A stretch of DNA of 64,000 nucleotides from Priestia koreensis (GTDB lineage Bacteria; Bacillota; Bacilli; Bacillales; Bacillaceae_H), in the NCBI RefSeq assembly GCF_001274935.1, contig NZ_LILC01000030.1, positions 124,001 to 188,000 of the forward strand. Reading direction: 5' to 3'. Positions 17,548-25,418 of the stretch are shown in pieces. The notes below the pieces were generated by a model. That model had not been told where the DNA came from, did not search any database, and saw only the letters and a list, made by a program, of their open reading frames with translations. The position numbers were made by a program, and so were the translations under genes. Position 1 is the stretch's first letter. Each line of letters begins with the position of its first letter.

Positions 17548-18662
17548 ACGGATGCCCCCTCTAATGATAAGCTTTCTGTACGCTCAGCTTGATGGTAAAG
17601 ACATGCGCCAGTCTCAGCATCAAACAAGAATAAATCTTTCTCATCGATGTAAATCGGCATACGCTCACCCATTTTTACATTCCACTGACCGTTCCATTTT
17701 GCAATCCACTGTTCTCCGTTTCCTATTTCAAACGTAATTAACGTTTCTGTTCCTAAAATTTCAACGTTTGCAATTTCTACGATTAACGTCGTTTGGTCAC
17801 GATCTGCAAGCTGAATCTTTTCAGGACGTACGCCAACCGTTACCTCATTTGGAAGCGCTGATGCAATGGCTGGTGAGAGCGGCATTGTACGATTGTCCTG
17901 TAAATGTAAACCTGTTGAGTCAGCTTTTGCATTCGTTAAGTTCATCGGTGGTCCACCGATAAAGGATGCAACAAACGTATTGTTGGGTGCATTGTAAATG
18001 TCGAGTGGTCGACCTACTTGTTGAATGTGACCACCATTTAAAATCATCATACGATCCGCCATTGTCATTGCCTCTGTTTGGTCATGTGTCACGTAGATCA
18101 TTGTAATACCAAGCTTGCGTTGGATTTGACGAATTTCTGAACGCATTTTTGCCCGAAGCTTTGCATCTAAGTTTGATAGCGGCTCATCCATTAAGCAGAT
18201 CGGTGAATGAGTCACAATGGCACGAGCTAGAGCAACACGTTGTCTTTGACCACCTGAAAGCTGACGGGGCTTGCGTTTTAAATAGTCAGTCAAGCCAAGC
18301 ATTTCAGCAGCTTCTTCACAGCGCTTTTTTTGTTCTTGTTTTGATACATTCTTTGTGTGCAAACCAAACGTAATGTTTTGTTCTACAGTTAAATGTGGGT
18401 AAAGCGCATAGCTTTGGAACACCATTGATAAATCTCGCTGACTCGGTGGGAGCTCATTTGCACGCTTTTCACCAATTAACAGATCTCCACCCGTTACTTC
18501 TTCAAGACCTGCAATCATACGGAGCATTGTACTTTTACCGCATCCTGATGGCCCAACTAACACGAAAAATTCTCCAGGTTCAATCGTGGCATTTATATTT
18601 TCAATAATATTGTTCTTTTTATCGTAAGATTTGCTTACGTTTGCTAATTCAACTTTTTTCAT
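17544..18662 (-). CDS. ugpC: Glycerol-3-phosphate ABC transporter ATPase UgpC
   Basis: 372 aa from ATG 18662, which is 9 bases after AAAGGGG; another ATG two codons upstream (18668) is too close to that RBS. Walker A GPSGCGKS, signature LSGGQRQRVALARA, Walker B ICLMDEP and the H-loop THDQTEAM are all present, followed by a C-terminal TOBE-type regulatory domain (VTVGVRPEKIQL). This is a MalK/UgpC/MsmX-class CUT1 ATPase. Such ATPases often serve several importers, so it could also energise MdxEFG encoded 6 kb away, which has no ATPase of its own. Confidence 0.9.
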   Translation of the reverse strand: MKKVELANVSKSYDKKNNIIENINATIEPGEFFVLVGPSGCGKSTMLRMIAGLEEVTGGDLLIGEKRANELPPSQRDLSMVFQSYALYPHLTVEQNITFGLHTKNVSKQEQKKRCEEAAEMLGLTDYLKRKPRQLSGGQRQRVALARAIVTHSPICLMDEPLSNLDAKLRAKMRSEIRQIQRKLGITMIYVTHDQTEAMTMADRMMILNGGHIQQVGRPLDIYNAPNNTFVASFIGGPPMNLTNAKADSTGLHLQDNRTMPLSPAIASALPNEVTVGVRPEKIQLADRDQTTLIVEIANVEILGTETLITFEIGNGEQWIAKWNGQWNVKMGERMPIYIDEKDLFLFDAETGACLYHQAERTESLSLEGASV

Positions 18663-18696
18663 GTTCATAATCCCCTTTCCATTATCGGGTATTCAT

Positions 18697-19278
18697 TTAT
18701 TTGAATGAAGATTTCCATAGCCGCGGGCTTCCTGTTGAAATAGCCGCAGCCCCGCTTTCTAAAGCGGCCTCTGCTTGTCTTTTATTTCGAATCAGTCCAC
18801 CTGTAATAATTGGAACAGATGCTTCTTCACGAACTTTCATCACCATCTCAGGAATCAGTCCGGGCATAAGCTCTAACGCGTCCGGTTGAATATCATTTGC
18901 AACCTTTAGGCCGTGTGCCACAGCATCTGTATCCACTAGAAACAAGCGTTGAATCGTGAGCAGCCCTTCCTTTTTAGCTAATTGAATAAGAGAACTCTTT
19001 GTACTAACGATTCCCGTCGGCTTTACAAAATTTGCAATGAACTTTAAGCCTTCTCGGTCGTAGCTGATGCCCGGGATCTTTTCAATGTGTAGAAAGACAA
19101 AGCGATTTTCTCTTTTTAGGGCGTCTACATATCGTTTAATTACGCTTATGTTTCCCATTAAAAGAAAAGCTAATTGAATATTGGTTTCCAAAAAATAATC
19201 AAAGCTTTTTGGATCTTTAATTGAGGCGATGAGCCGATCTTTGTGTAATCGACGTAAAAATTCTTCGTGTACATCCAT
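18697..19278 (-). CDS. glpP: Glycerol-3-phosphate-responsive antiterminator GlpP
   Basis: 193 aa from ATG 19278 (GGAGG 10 bases upstream); extending further would enter the leader terminator. The TIM-barrel-like sequence with HIEKIPGISYDREGLKFI, TKSSLIQLAKKEGLLTIQRLFLVD, LELMPGLIPEM and PIITGGLIRNKRQAEAAL matches the GlpP family. In B. subtilis GlpP binds glycerol-3-phosphate and leader RNA of glp transcripts to prevent termination. Here glpP is the first gene of the ugp operon instead of preceding glpFK, and its own 5' leader holds a terminator, suggesting autoregulated antitermination. Confidence 0.9.
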   Translation of the reverse strand: MDVHEEFLRRLHKDRLIASIKDPKSFDYFLETNIQLAFLLMGNISVIKRYVDALKRENRFVFLHIEKIPGISYDREGLKFIANFVKPTGIVSTKSSLIQLAKKEGLLTIQRLFLVDTDAVAHGLKVANDIQPDALELMPGLIPEMVMKVREEASVPIITGGLIRNKRQAEAALESGAAAISTGSPRLWKSSFK

Positions 19279-19310
19279 TCCTCTTACCTCCAAGCAGATA
19301 GAGCGATCAT

Positions 19311-19371
19311 GTAAAAAACCACACGAAATACGATAGATGTGTTGGGACACGCCTATAGATTTGTGTGGTCT
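19311..19371 (-). terminator. GlpP-type leader terminator (antitermination target) before glpP-ugp
   Basis: On the minus strand a long imperfect inverted repeat opens with ACCACACAAAT and closes with ATTTCGTGTGGT, followed by TTTTTT. It sits between the putative promoter and glpP, not behind any gene, so it must act as a leader attenuator. GlpP is the obvious antiterminator. Confidence 0.75.
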
Positions 19372-19434
19372 CTCTGTTCTCTAACCGAGTTGTTTATTCA
19401 CTTATCTTTCTCAATTTCTATCCTATAAAACCTT

Positions 19435-19472
19435 TTTAAAGCCCCTATTAACTCTTTGTATAGATTTGTTAA
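19435..19472 (-). promoter_or_regulatory. Four PhoP-like boxes upstream of glpP-ugp
   Basis: On the minus strand TTAACA, TATACA, TTAATA and TTTAAA occur at 10-, 11- and 11-base steps (19467-72, 19457-62, 19446-51, 19435-40). This matches the PhoP pattern TT(A/T/C)A(C/T)A repeated with ~5-bp gaps. A -10-like TAGGAT follows about 10 bases later. Phosphate-starvation induction of a G3P/diester importer would make physiological sense. Confidence 0.6.
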
Positions 19473-19531
19473 GAAATAATTTCACCTCTGTAAAAAAGCA
19501 GGATGATTTCTGTAAACAACCATCTTTTTTC

Positions 19532-19569
19532 CAAAAAAAGAGCCATTCCATAACCAAATGGAATGACTC
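19532..19569 (-). terminator. Terminator of the thiXYZ operon
   Basis: Minus strand: AGTCATTCCAT, short loop, ATGGAATGGCT, then CTTTTTTT. Confidence 0.85.
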
Positions 19570-19577
19570 ACTTTCAT

Positions 19578-20345
19578 TTAATGTTCCGTCAAATCGTCCA
19601 AAATCCGTGATTTAATCGCTGTAAAGTCAGCTGACGTCGTTATTTTAGAAGCACGTGGCCTAGGTAAATCAACGTTTACTTCAGCGATTATTTTTCCTGG
19701 TCGCGGTGATAATACGTAAATGCGATCTGATAAAAGAATGGCTTCATCGATATCATGTGTGATTAAGAGAACAGACTGCTTAAACTGTCCCCAAATTTCT
19801 AACAGCCATTGTTGCATTTGAAGGCGTGTTAAAGCATCAAGCTTCCCGAACGGTTCATCAAGAAGCAATAGGTCTTTTTTACATAGATATGTACGTAAAA
19901 AGGACGCACGTTGTCTCATACCACCGGATAATTCTCCTGGAAAGCGGTCTTCAAATTCTGATAACCCAAAAATCGGAAGAAACTCAGCTGCTTCTTTCCG
20001 AGCCTTTTTTTTATTCACTCCTGCCACTTCAAGTGGAACCATCACATTCTCAATAACCGTCCTCCAAGGGAACAACACGTCCTTTTGAGGCATATATGCG
20101 ACGTGTCCTCTCTTTCCAGTCACGCTTTCTTCATCCAAAAGAATTTCTCCTGAATCAGGTGTGGTAAGCCCTGCGATCATATCAAGAATCGTACTTTTCC
20201 CACACCCACTTGGGCCAATAATGCTCACAAATTCACCTTTTTTTACATGAAGATCTACATCTTGAACCGCTTGAATGGTTTCAAACGTTTTTTGAACGCC
20301 TCTTACTTTAAGCTTTTGTTCTTCAAGCTTTCGTTCACCTATCAT
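19578..20345 (-). CDS. thiZ: Thiamine-precursor ABC transporter ATPase ThiZ
   Basis: 255 aa. Walker A GPSGCGKS (~residues 43-50), signature LSGGMRQRASFLRT and Walker B LLLLDEPFGKLDA are present, and the overall sequence resembles NitT/TauT-type (SsuB-like) ATPases. Last gene of the riboswitch-controlled run thiamine-binding protein-ThiX-ThiY-ThiZ. It energises uptake of a thiamine pyrimidine precursor such as HMP or formylaminopyrimidine. GGGAGAAG precedes the start. Confidence 0.85.
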   Translation of the reverse strand: MIGERKLEEQKLKVRGVQKTFETIQAVQDVDLHVKKGEFVSIIGPSGCGKSTILDMIAGLTTPDSGEILLDEESVTGKRGHVAYMPQKDVLFPWRTVIENVMVPLEVAGVNKKKARKEAAEFLPIFGLSEFEDRFPGELSGGMRQRASFLRTYLCKKDLLLLDEPFGKLDALTRLQMQQWLLEIWGQFKQSVLLITHDIDEAILLSDRIYVLSPRPGKIIAEVNVDLPRPRASKITTSADFTAIKSRILDDLTEH

Positions 20346-20391
20346 CTTACTTCTCCCTTTGCTTGTTCTTTACAAAACGTATGGTGAAGAA

Positions 20392-21399
20392 TTATCGCTT
20401 TGGTAAAAACTCATTTGTAAAGGCATCCTTCACATCAAGCTTTTTCTGAATCAGCTTTCGTTTGTACATCCAGTCAGCATAGTTATTCCATACTGCTTTC
20501 TTTTGAATACCCCACTGCTTTGCATCAGCCTGGTACTGAGTAGACAACCATTGTTGTGATTTCTTTACTAGCTCTTTGTTCAGCTCTGGTGCTCCTTTTA
20601 ATAAGGAATCCGCTGCTTCATCAGGATTTTCAATCGCATACTCATAGCCTTTTGCTGTAGCCGCCATGAACTTTTTCGCCAGGGCTGGGTTGTTTTTAGC
20701 AAGCTTATCGCTTGTCGCAATAACAGGCGTATAGTAATCGAGTGCCGGATCTAAGTCTTTAACAGGAATAAAGTTAATTTCCTTTCCTTGGCGTTCCGCC
20801 TCAATCCCGTCCCATCCGTAATAAATCCATTCAAAATCAGCGTCTCGGCCAATCGATTTAAAGAAGTCTACGGCACCTAGCGTAACGTTTTTCACTTTTG
20901 AATAATCGCCACCGTTCTTTTCCATTGCGGCTTTTAACGTTGCTTCTTCGGAAGGTGCACCCCATCCACCGTAACGCTTTCCTTCAAAATCCTTTACCGT
21001 TTTAATCTTATCTTTTTTAAGCGAAGCAAATCCTGATGTGTTGTGCTGAATAATGGCACCAATCGATTTGATTGGAATACCTTGTGTTCGTGCTTGGGTA
21101 ATGTTTTCTTGATAGCTAATACCAAAATCAGCTTTTCCTGACGCAACTAGCTGATCAGCTGAGCTATTCTCGCCCGGCTGGATAATTCGTACCTTCAAGC
21201 CCTGGTCTTTAAAATAGCCTTTTTCCTTTGCTACATATAATCCTGTATGGTTTGTATTCGGGAACCAATCTAAAACGACCGTAATTTCTTGTGATCCTGT
21301 TTTTCCACCGTCATTGCTGCTTTCTTTCTTTCCGCAAGCAGACAAGAAAACAGAAAGAACTAACAGCATTCCTATCATGATCTTAATTGTCTTATTCAT
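20392..21399 (-). CDS. thiY: Thiamine-precursor-binding lipoprotein ThiY
   Basis: 335 aa. Lipoprotein signal with lipobox FLSACG (Cys22). The mature region begins ITVVLDWFPNTNHTGLYVAKEKGYFKDQGL, the hallmark of NMT1/THI5-like pyrimidine-precursor binding proteins (the text here spans positions ~40-70), and contains the SYQENITQARTQGIPIKSIGAI segment. ThiY of Bacillus halodurans binds N-formyl-aminopyrimidine; whether this one prefers that or HMP is open. Located between permease and ATPase under a TPP riboswitch. Confidence 0.88.
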   Translation of the reverse strand: MNKTIKIMIGMLLVLSVFLSACGKKESSNDGGKTGSQEITVVLDWFPNTNHTGLYVAKEKGYFKDQGLKVRIIQPGENSSADQLVASGKADFGISYQENITQARTQGIPIKSIGAIIQHNTSGFASLKKDKIKTVKDFEGKRYGGWGAPSEEATLKAAMEKNGGDYSKVKNVTLGAVDFFKSIGRDADFEWIYYGWDGIEAERQGKEINFIPVKDLDPALDYYTPVIATSDKLAKNNPALAKKFMAATAKGYEYAIENPDEAADSLLKGAPELNKELVKKSQQWLSTQYQADAKQWGIQKKAVWNNYADWMYKRKLIQKKLDVKDAFTNEFLPKR

Positions 21400-21419
21400 T
21401 TTTTTCTCCTTCTAGCTTC

Positions 21420-22196
21420 TCACATCTGATTATTTTTTCGCCACGGCATCGTCCATTTTGCAATGATCTCAATTAGTCCATAAATAATGAGACTCAGTAG
21501 CACAATAACAAAAATCGTGGCAAATACACGGGTTGTTAAAAAGGATTGTGAGGATCTAGTAAGCAAAATCCCTAGTCCTTCACTTGCTCCTAACCATTCA
21601 CCAATAACGGCTCCCATTACGCTGTACGTTCCGGCAATTCGTAATCCTGTAAAAAAGGAAGGAAGCGCCGCAGGAATTTTCACCATTTTGAAAATTTGCA
21701 AGCGGCTCGCGCCCATTGATTGAAGAACGCGAATCATATCACGATCTACCAATCGATATCCGTCTGCCAAGCTAATCGCGATCGGGAAGAAACAAACAAG
21801 CATAATGACCAATACTTTCGGCAACATTCCATAACCAAACCACATCACCAAAAGTGGTGCAAGCGCAATGATTGGAATCGTTTGTGAGATCACCAGAAGT
21901 GGATAAATAGCCTGTCGAAGTTTTGAACTCATATCAATAAGTGTGGCAATTAAAATACCAGCTCCTAGTGATAAGGCAAGACCAATTAACGTTTCGTAAA
22001 TGGTTTGAGCACTATGTAGAATGAGTAGGTCCCTAACATCCCACACTTCCTTAAAGATCGAATGCGGCTTTGGTAAAATCCACTCTTCGATCCCCATAAC
22101 TGAAACCGCTACTTCCCATATGATGAGCAAAGCGATGATCACACCTAAAGGAAGAAATAGTTGTTTTATGTTAGCGGTATTTTTCAAGTTTTTCAT
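21420..22196 (-). CDS. thiX: Thiamine-precursor ABC permease ThiX
   Basis: 258 aa, five to six membrane helices, and a permease loop around residues 155-180 (VLQSMGASRLQIFKMVKIPAALP) typical of the SsuC/TauC class. The start overlaps the upstream small gene by 26 bases, with AAGGAG inside that gene, so expression is coupled. Forms the channel for ThiY-delivered precursor. Confidence 0.87.
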   Translation of the reverse strand: MKNLKNTANIKQLFLPLGVIIALLIIWEVAVSVMGIEEWILPKPHSIFKEVWDVRDLLILHSAQTIYETLIGLALSLGAGILIATLIDMSSKLRQAIYPLLVISQTIPIIALAPLLVMWFGYGMLPKVLVIMLVCFFPIAISLADGYRLVDRDMIRVLQSMGASRLQIFKMVKIPAALPSFFTGLRIAGTYSVMGAVIGEWLGASEGLGILLTRSSQSFLTTRVFATIFVIVLLSLIIYGLIEIIAKWTMPWRKNNQM

Positions 22197-22461
22197 CCAT
22201 TGAAACTCCTTCTGGACGATAATGAATTTTAATGTGCGTCATAACCTGACTTGCGCCTGCATCTATACAAGCTTGCTTTGCCTTTTTTACGATTTCGAGA
22301 AGCTCATCCATCTCGCCTTCCATTACCGTTTCCATTGCTCCTACCTCATACTTCACTCCTGAGCGCTGTACTACTTCAATAGCTTTATCTACTACCTCGT
22401 AGCTATTCATATGATCTGGAACTGTTGGTAAAACTTGAAATCCTACATTTACAACTGTCAT
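22171..22461 (-). CDS. MTH1187/YqgV-type thiamine-binding protein
   Basis: 96 aa from ATG 22461 (GAGGGGG upstream). Features GFQVLPTV, VDKAIEVVQRSGVKYEVGAMETVMEGEMDEL and a C-terminal amphipathic helix are those of the MTH1187/YkoF-like ferredoxin-fold family, several of which bind thiamine or HMP. It is the first gene after the TPP riboswitch, ahead of thiXYZ, so it probably buffers or senses thiamine precursor in the cytoplasm. There is no signal peptide. Confidence 0.8.
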   Translation of the reverse strand: MTVVNVGFQVLPTVPDHMNSYEVVDKAIEVVQRSGVKYEVGAMETVMEGEMDELLEIVKKAKQACIDAGASQVMTHIKIHYRPEGVSMDEKLEKYR

Positions 22462-22532
22462 GTTCGTTTCCCCCTCATTTTTATCATCACCAAAAGGAGT
22501 GATCACCTAATGAAATTTATTCTGACTGAAAC

Positions 22533-22564
22533 AACAAAAAAGACTGCCCCAGAGGCAGTCTTTG
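22533..22564 (-). terminator. Riboswitch expression-platform terminator
   Basis: AAAGACTGCCTC / GGGGCAGTCTTTTTTG on the minus strand, directly after the TPP aptamer and before the thiamine-binding protein gene. Confidence 0.9.
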
Positions 22565-22583
22565 ACTTTTCACGATCAATTCC

Positions 22584-22672
22584 ATGTACCTCCGCTGGCA
22601 TTATCCAGATCAGGCGATCGGGTCGGCGCTTCACAAGCACCCTCTCAGCCAAGTCATACTTAGCTCCCCTTT
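22584..22672 (-). ncRNA. TPP riboswitch (THI box)
   Basis: Minus strand shows the conserved aptamer elements in order: GGGGAGC, a P2 stem GCTAAG/CTTGGC, CTGAGAG, the P3 arm closing with GACCC, CCTGATCTGGATAATGCCAG and GCGGAGG. A terminator follows, so TPP binding should cause premature termination of the thi transport operon. Confidence 0.95.
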
Positions 22673-22783
22673 TGGTTATCGAGTTAATCATATCAAGTAG
22701 ACCTTTATTTGTAAACAAATCATCTGCTTCAAATCCACCATGACCCCGTGTTTTGGATGTTTCCGGGTCATGCTTATTACCTT

Positions 22784-23269
22784 TTACAGAATTTGCTGCT
22801 TAATTTCCTTCATTTGATCTAAATGACGCTCTTCGTGGTAGCCAATAAACGGAATCCACTGATTGACCGTCATTAATCCGAAAACTGGATGAGGAAATGC
22901 TTTCTTTTGACGCTTTTCTTCATTGGTTTCGGATTCGAATTGCTGTAGCGCTTGTCTTGATTTATATAGCTTATCCTTCATTTCATCGAGGGTAATGAAT
23001 TCATCTGAGGGCACTACATAAGACGGAGCATCCACTTTTCTTGAACGATCTACTGTTAAGTGAATGGGTTTGTCATCAACAGATTTCTCTTCTCCATCTT
23101 CAAGCACCTTTTTCATCGTATTCGTAAGATTTTTCTCCATTAAATATAAATGATCCATTACCTGCATGATTGACCACTGATCATCACGAACCTTTTGATT
23201 AAGCTGTTCATCTGTTAATGTTTCTGCAAGCTCCAAGACCTGTGAACGAATTTCTTCATTGTGCGTCAT
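22784..23269 (-). CDS. DinB-superfamily protein
   Basis: 161 aa from ATG 23269; a GTG three codons upstream lies within the RBS GAGAGGGTGG. The four-helix DinB fold is suggested by WSIMQVMDHLYLMEKN near residue 35 and GYHEERHLDQMKEI at the C-terminus. The three histidines (one in MDHL, two in YHEERH) form the expected metal site. Members include bacillithiol transferases (YfiT/BstA) and uncharacterised stress proteins; the substrate here is unknown. Monocistronic. Confidence 0.75.
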   Translation of the reverse strand: MTHNEEIRSQVLELAETLTDEQLNQKVRDDQWSIMQVMDHLYLMEKNLTNTMKKVLEDGEEKSVDDKPIHLTVDRSRKVDAPSYVVPSDEFITLDEMKDKLYKSRQALQQFESETNEEKRQKKAFPHPVFGLMTVNQWIPFIGYHEERHLDQMKEIKQQIL

Positions 23270-23572
23270 CGTTTCCACCCTCTCAAATGTTCAGTTTCTG
23301 TCATTATTTTACGTATACATCTTCCTTCTCATCGTACCCTATTTCTCCCTATAACATCCAATACAAAGCTTGTGACTCAAGTCGTAGGACTTGAAAAATT
23401 TTCTTCCCGTGGTAAGATGGGGACTCGGTGTTCATGAGAAATGGGAGTAAAATGACTCACGCACTAACGCTTTAGTTTGATAGAGGTCATTTATTTTTAA
23501 TAGTTTTGTAACATTTAATTTCCAATTCTTATGGTATAACTATATGTGCATAGAAAGGGGGCTTATGCCATT
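23270..23572. other. Intergenic region with hairpins before the 3D-domain gene
   Basis: Divergent 300-bp gap. It holds a short stem CAAGTC/GACTTG (23378-23393), a terminator-like stem AAATGACTC/GAGGTCATTT followed by ATTTTTAA (23450-23500), a -35/-10-like pair TTGTAA (23506-23511) and TATGGT (23530-23535), and a WalR-like pair on the minus strand (TGTTAC, 5 bp, TATTAA). No protein gene seen. Confidence 0.4.
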
Positions 23573-24892
23573 ATGATAAGGCGTATGCTTTTAATAGTTC
23601 TAATGAGCTTTGTTGGATTATCCAGTACAGTTGTCGCTCACGCTGCTGAGTCAGAACAACAAAAACTAAAGGATGCCGAACAAAAGCTACAAGAAAAAGG
23701 TTCTATGGTGAAACAAAAACAACAAGAAAAACAAGCTGTTAATAAAGATATTCAGAAAATACAACAAGAATTGCTTTCACTACATAACTCAATCTCCGAT
23801 AACAGAGATGACCTAAACAACATCGAAGAGAAAATTTCTGCTGCCAACAAACTAATCGAAAAGAAAAAAGCGGAAATTGTATCGTTAGAAGACAAAGTTT
23901 CTGCACGTGAAAAAGTAATGCGTGAGAGACTAGTAGCTCTGCAACACTCTGATCATGCTAATCTTGTCCTTGATACAATTATGAGTTCTGATAGCTTTGC
24001 AGACTTCATACAGCGTGCTAGTGCCGTTTCAACGTTACTTAACGCGGATAACGACATTTTAGATGCTCAAAAAGCTGACTTGAAGCAAATCGAAGAAGAT
24101 AAGAAAACAATTGATAAGCAAGAACAAGTGTTAGAGGAAGAACAGGATAACTTAGCAAATAAACAAGCTGAGTTAAACCAAAACCTTCAAAAACGACAAG
24201 AAACACTTACAACACTGCAAAAAAACTTCAGTAACATTTCAAAACAAATTGTATTAGCGAAGCAAGACCAAGCGACAATTGAATCTGAAATGAAAAATAT
24301 CCAAGAGAATATAAAACGCCAGCAGGCAGAAGCAAAAGCTCGTGCAGAACGATTAGCACAGGAACGTGCTGCTAAAGCACTTGCTGCGGAAGAAGCGAGA
24401 AAAGCTCGACTTGAGGCCATTGAAACAGCCAGAAAAGCTCGTGAGGCGTTAGAGGCTGAGAAGAAAAAGCATGCCGAACGTGAAGCTGCTAAAGCTAAGC
24501 AGCAGGCACAAGCAAAAGAGCAGGCTGAACCACAACAACAGCCACAGGCAAAGGCGCAACCATCTTCATCATCCAATGAGCAATCTGAGGAGAATATTGA
24601 TGGTAAAGAGTTCTACGTTTCAGCAACGGCATATAGCCCAGACGAGACAAACGGAAATAACTTCCGCTCAGCTTTAGGCTACAACATTAAACAACCTGGT
24701 TTAAAACTTATCGCAGTGGACCCTTCTGTTATTCCACTAGGTAAAAAAGTTTGGGTTGAAGGATATGGTGTAGCAATTGCTGGTGATACTGGTGGTGCGA
24801 TTAAAGGTCATATCATTGACGTTTTAGTACCAAACAGAGAAGCTGCCTTATCATGGGGACGTCGCTATGTTAAAGTCATTGTTCTAAACTAA
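23573..24892 (+). CDS. Secreted coiled-coil 3D-domain cell-wall protein
   Basis: 439 aa from ATG 23573 with AAAGGGGG upstream. Signal peptide residues 1-25 (ending AHAA), then a long CwlO/PcsB-like coiled coil (~30-270) rich in Gln, Lys and Glu, an Ala/Lys/Glu/Gln linker (~255-345), and a C-terminal 3D domain (~350-439). The three aspartates of the 3D fold are in IAVDPSVIPLG, AGDTGGAIKG and HIIDVLVP. Similar Bacillus proteins (YocH-type) are peptidoglycan-active, MltA-like double-psi barrel enzymes. The coiled-coil plus 3D combination suggests regulated wall hydrolysis at the cell surface. A weak WalR-like site lies upstream. Confidence 0.85.
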   Translation: MIRRMLLIVLMSFVGLSSTVVAHAAESEQQKLKDAEQKLQEKGSMVKQKQQEKQAVNKDIQKIQQELLSLHNSISDNRDDLNNIEEKISAANKLIEKKKAEIVSLEDKVSAREKVMRERLVALQHSDHANLVLDTIMSSDSFADFIQRASAVSTLLNADNDILDAQKADLKQIEEDKKTIDKQEQVLEEEQDNLANKQAELNQNLQKRQETLTTLQKNFSNISKQIVLAKQDQATIESEMKNIQENIKRQQAEAKARAERLAQERAAKALAAEEARKARLEAIETARKAREALEAEKKKHAEREAAKAKQQAQAKEQAEPQQQPQAKAQPSSSSNEQSEENIDGKEFYVSATAYSPDETNGNNFRSALGYNIKQPGLKLIAVDPSVIPLGKKVWVEGYGVAIAGDTGGAIKGHIIDVLVPNREAALSWGRRYVKVIVLN

Positions 24893-24919
24893 AAAAATCC
24901 CACTTCGGTGGGATTTTTT
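24891..24919. terminator. Bidirectional terminator with UUCG loop
   Basis: AAAAATCCCAC, TTCG, GTGGGATTTTTT between the convergent 3D-domain and PepSY-type genes. Confidence 0.9.
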
Positions 24920-24920
24920 C

Positions 24921-25358
24921 TTATTCTAAAGCGGCTTGAAGCTTGCGGCGTTTGACTTTTCGCTGTGCCAATAGAATTTTAAGAGACAAATAGATGCCTG
25001 AAACGGTTAGGAAGATCATACTTAGCGCTGCTATATCAATCACCCACTTAATATTTGCTCCACCTAACTTTCCTTCATGAAGACCACGAATTGTTCCATA
25101 CAATGAAGCTACAGGCCCTCCTTCTTTAAAGTTTGGTTTTTGAAATGAACTTTCCCCTGTTGACGCAGCAGGAGCCGTGCTACCTCCCTCTGCAAAACTT
25201 GATCCCATCATTGCTGATCGGTGCCCTTCTCCCTCTCCGTGTCCCTGTTGACCAACAAGCCAAGGCTCTGATAGGACAAGCCCTGTGATTGCTTCCATTA
25301 ATAAAAAGACAGACGTAATTAATCCAATCCATAAATGCGCTTTACGCGTTTTCTTCAT
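24921..25358 (-). CDS. PepSY-associated transmembrane protein
   Basis: 145 aa. Helix 1 (residues ~8-28, LWIGLITSVFLLMEAITGLVL), an extracytoplasmic stretch rich in Gly, His, Ser and Met (GQQGHGEGEGHRSAMM), then GLHEGKLGG and helix 2 (~105-130). The HLWIG...TG...LHEG pattern is that of PepSY_TM proteins. It follows a two-component system, as PepSY proteins YkoI/YkoJ follow ykoGH in B. subtilis. The His/Met-rich loop hints at metal contact. AGGAGG precedes the start. Confidence 0.75.
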   Translation of the reverse strand: MKKTRKAHLWIGLITSVFLLMEAITGLVLSEPWLVGQQGHGEGEGHRSAMMGSSFAEGGSTAPAASTGESSFQKPNFKEGGPVASLYGTIRGLHEGKLGGANIKWVIDIAALSMIFLTVSGIYLSLKILLAQRKVKRRKLQAALE

Positions 25359-25418
25359 TTTAACTCCTCCTGTATAAACGAAATAATTGTATGTAAAAAG
25401 AACGTATGTGTATTTTTT

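Noticed and set aside
22435..22743. Plus-strand open frame of 102 codons across the thiamine leader
   Set aside because: It covers the TPP riboswitch and terminator on the opposite strand and has no family resemblance or RBS.
22739..22774. Hairpin CATGACCC...GGGTCATG after the DinB-like gene as an intrinsic terminator
   Set aside because: There is no U-tract on the minus strand, so it was not called a terminator.
23378..23500. ydaO/c-di-AMP riboswitch before the 3D-domain gene
   Set aside because: The conserved aptamer elements could not be found; only generic hairpins are seen.
24187..24576. Cys/Ala-rich minus-strand frame inside the 3D-domain gene
   Set aside because: Antisense of the Gln/Ala/Lys-rich linker; composition is a by-product of the real gene.
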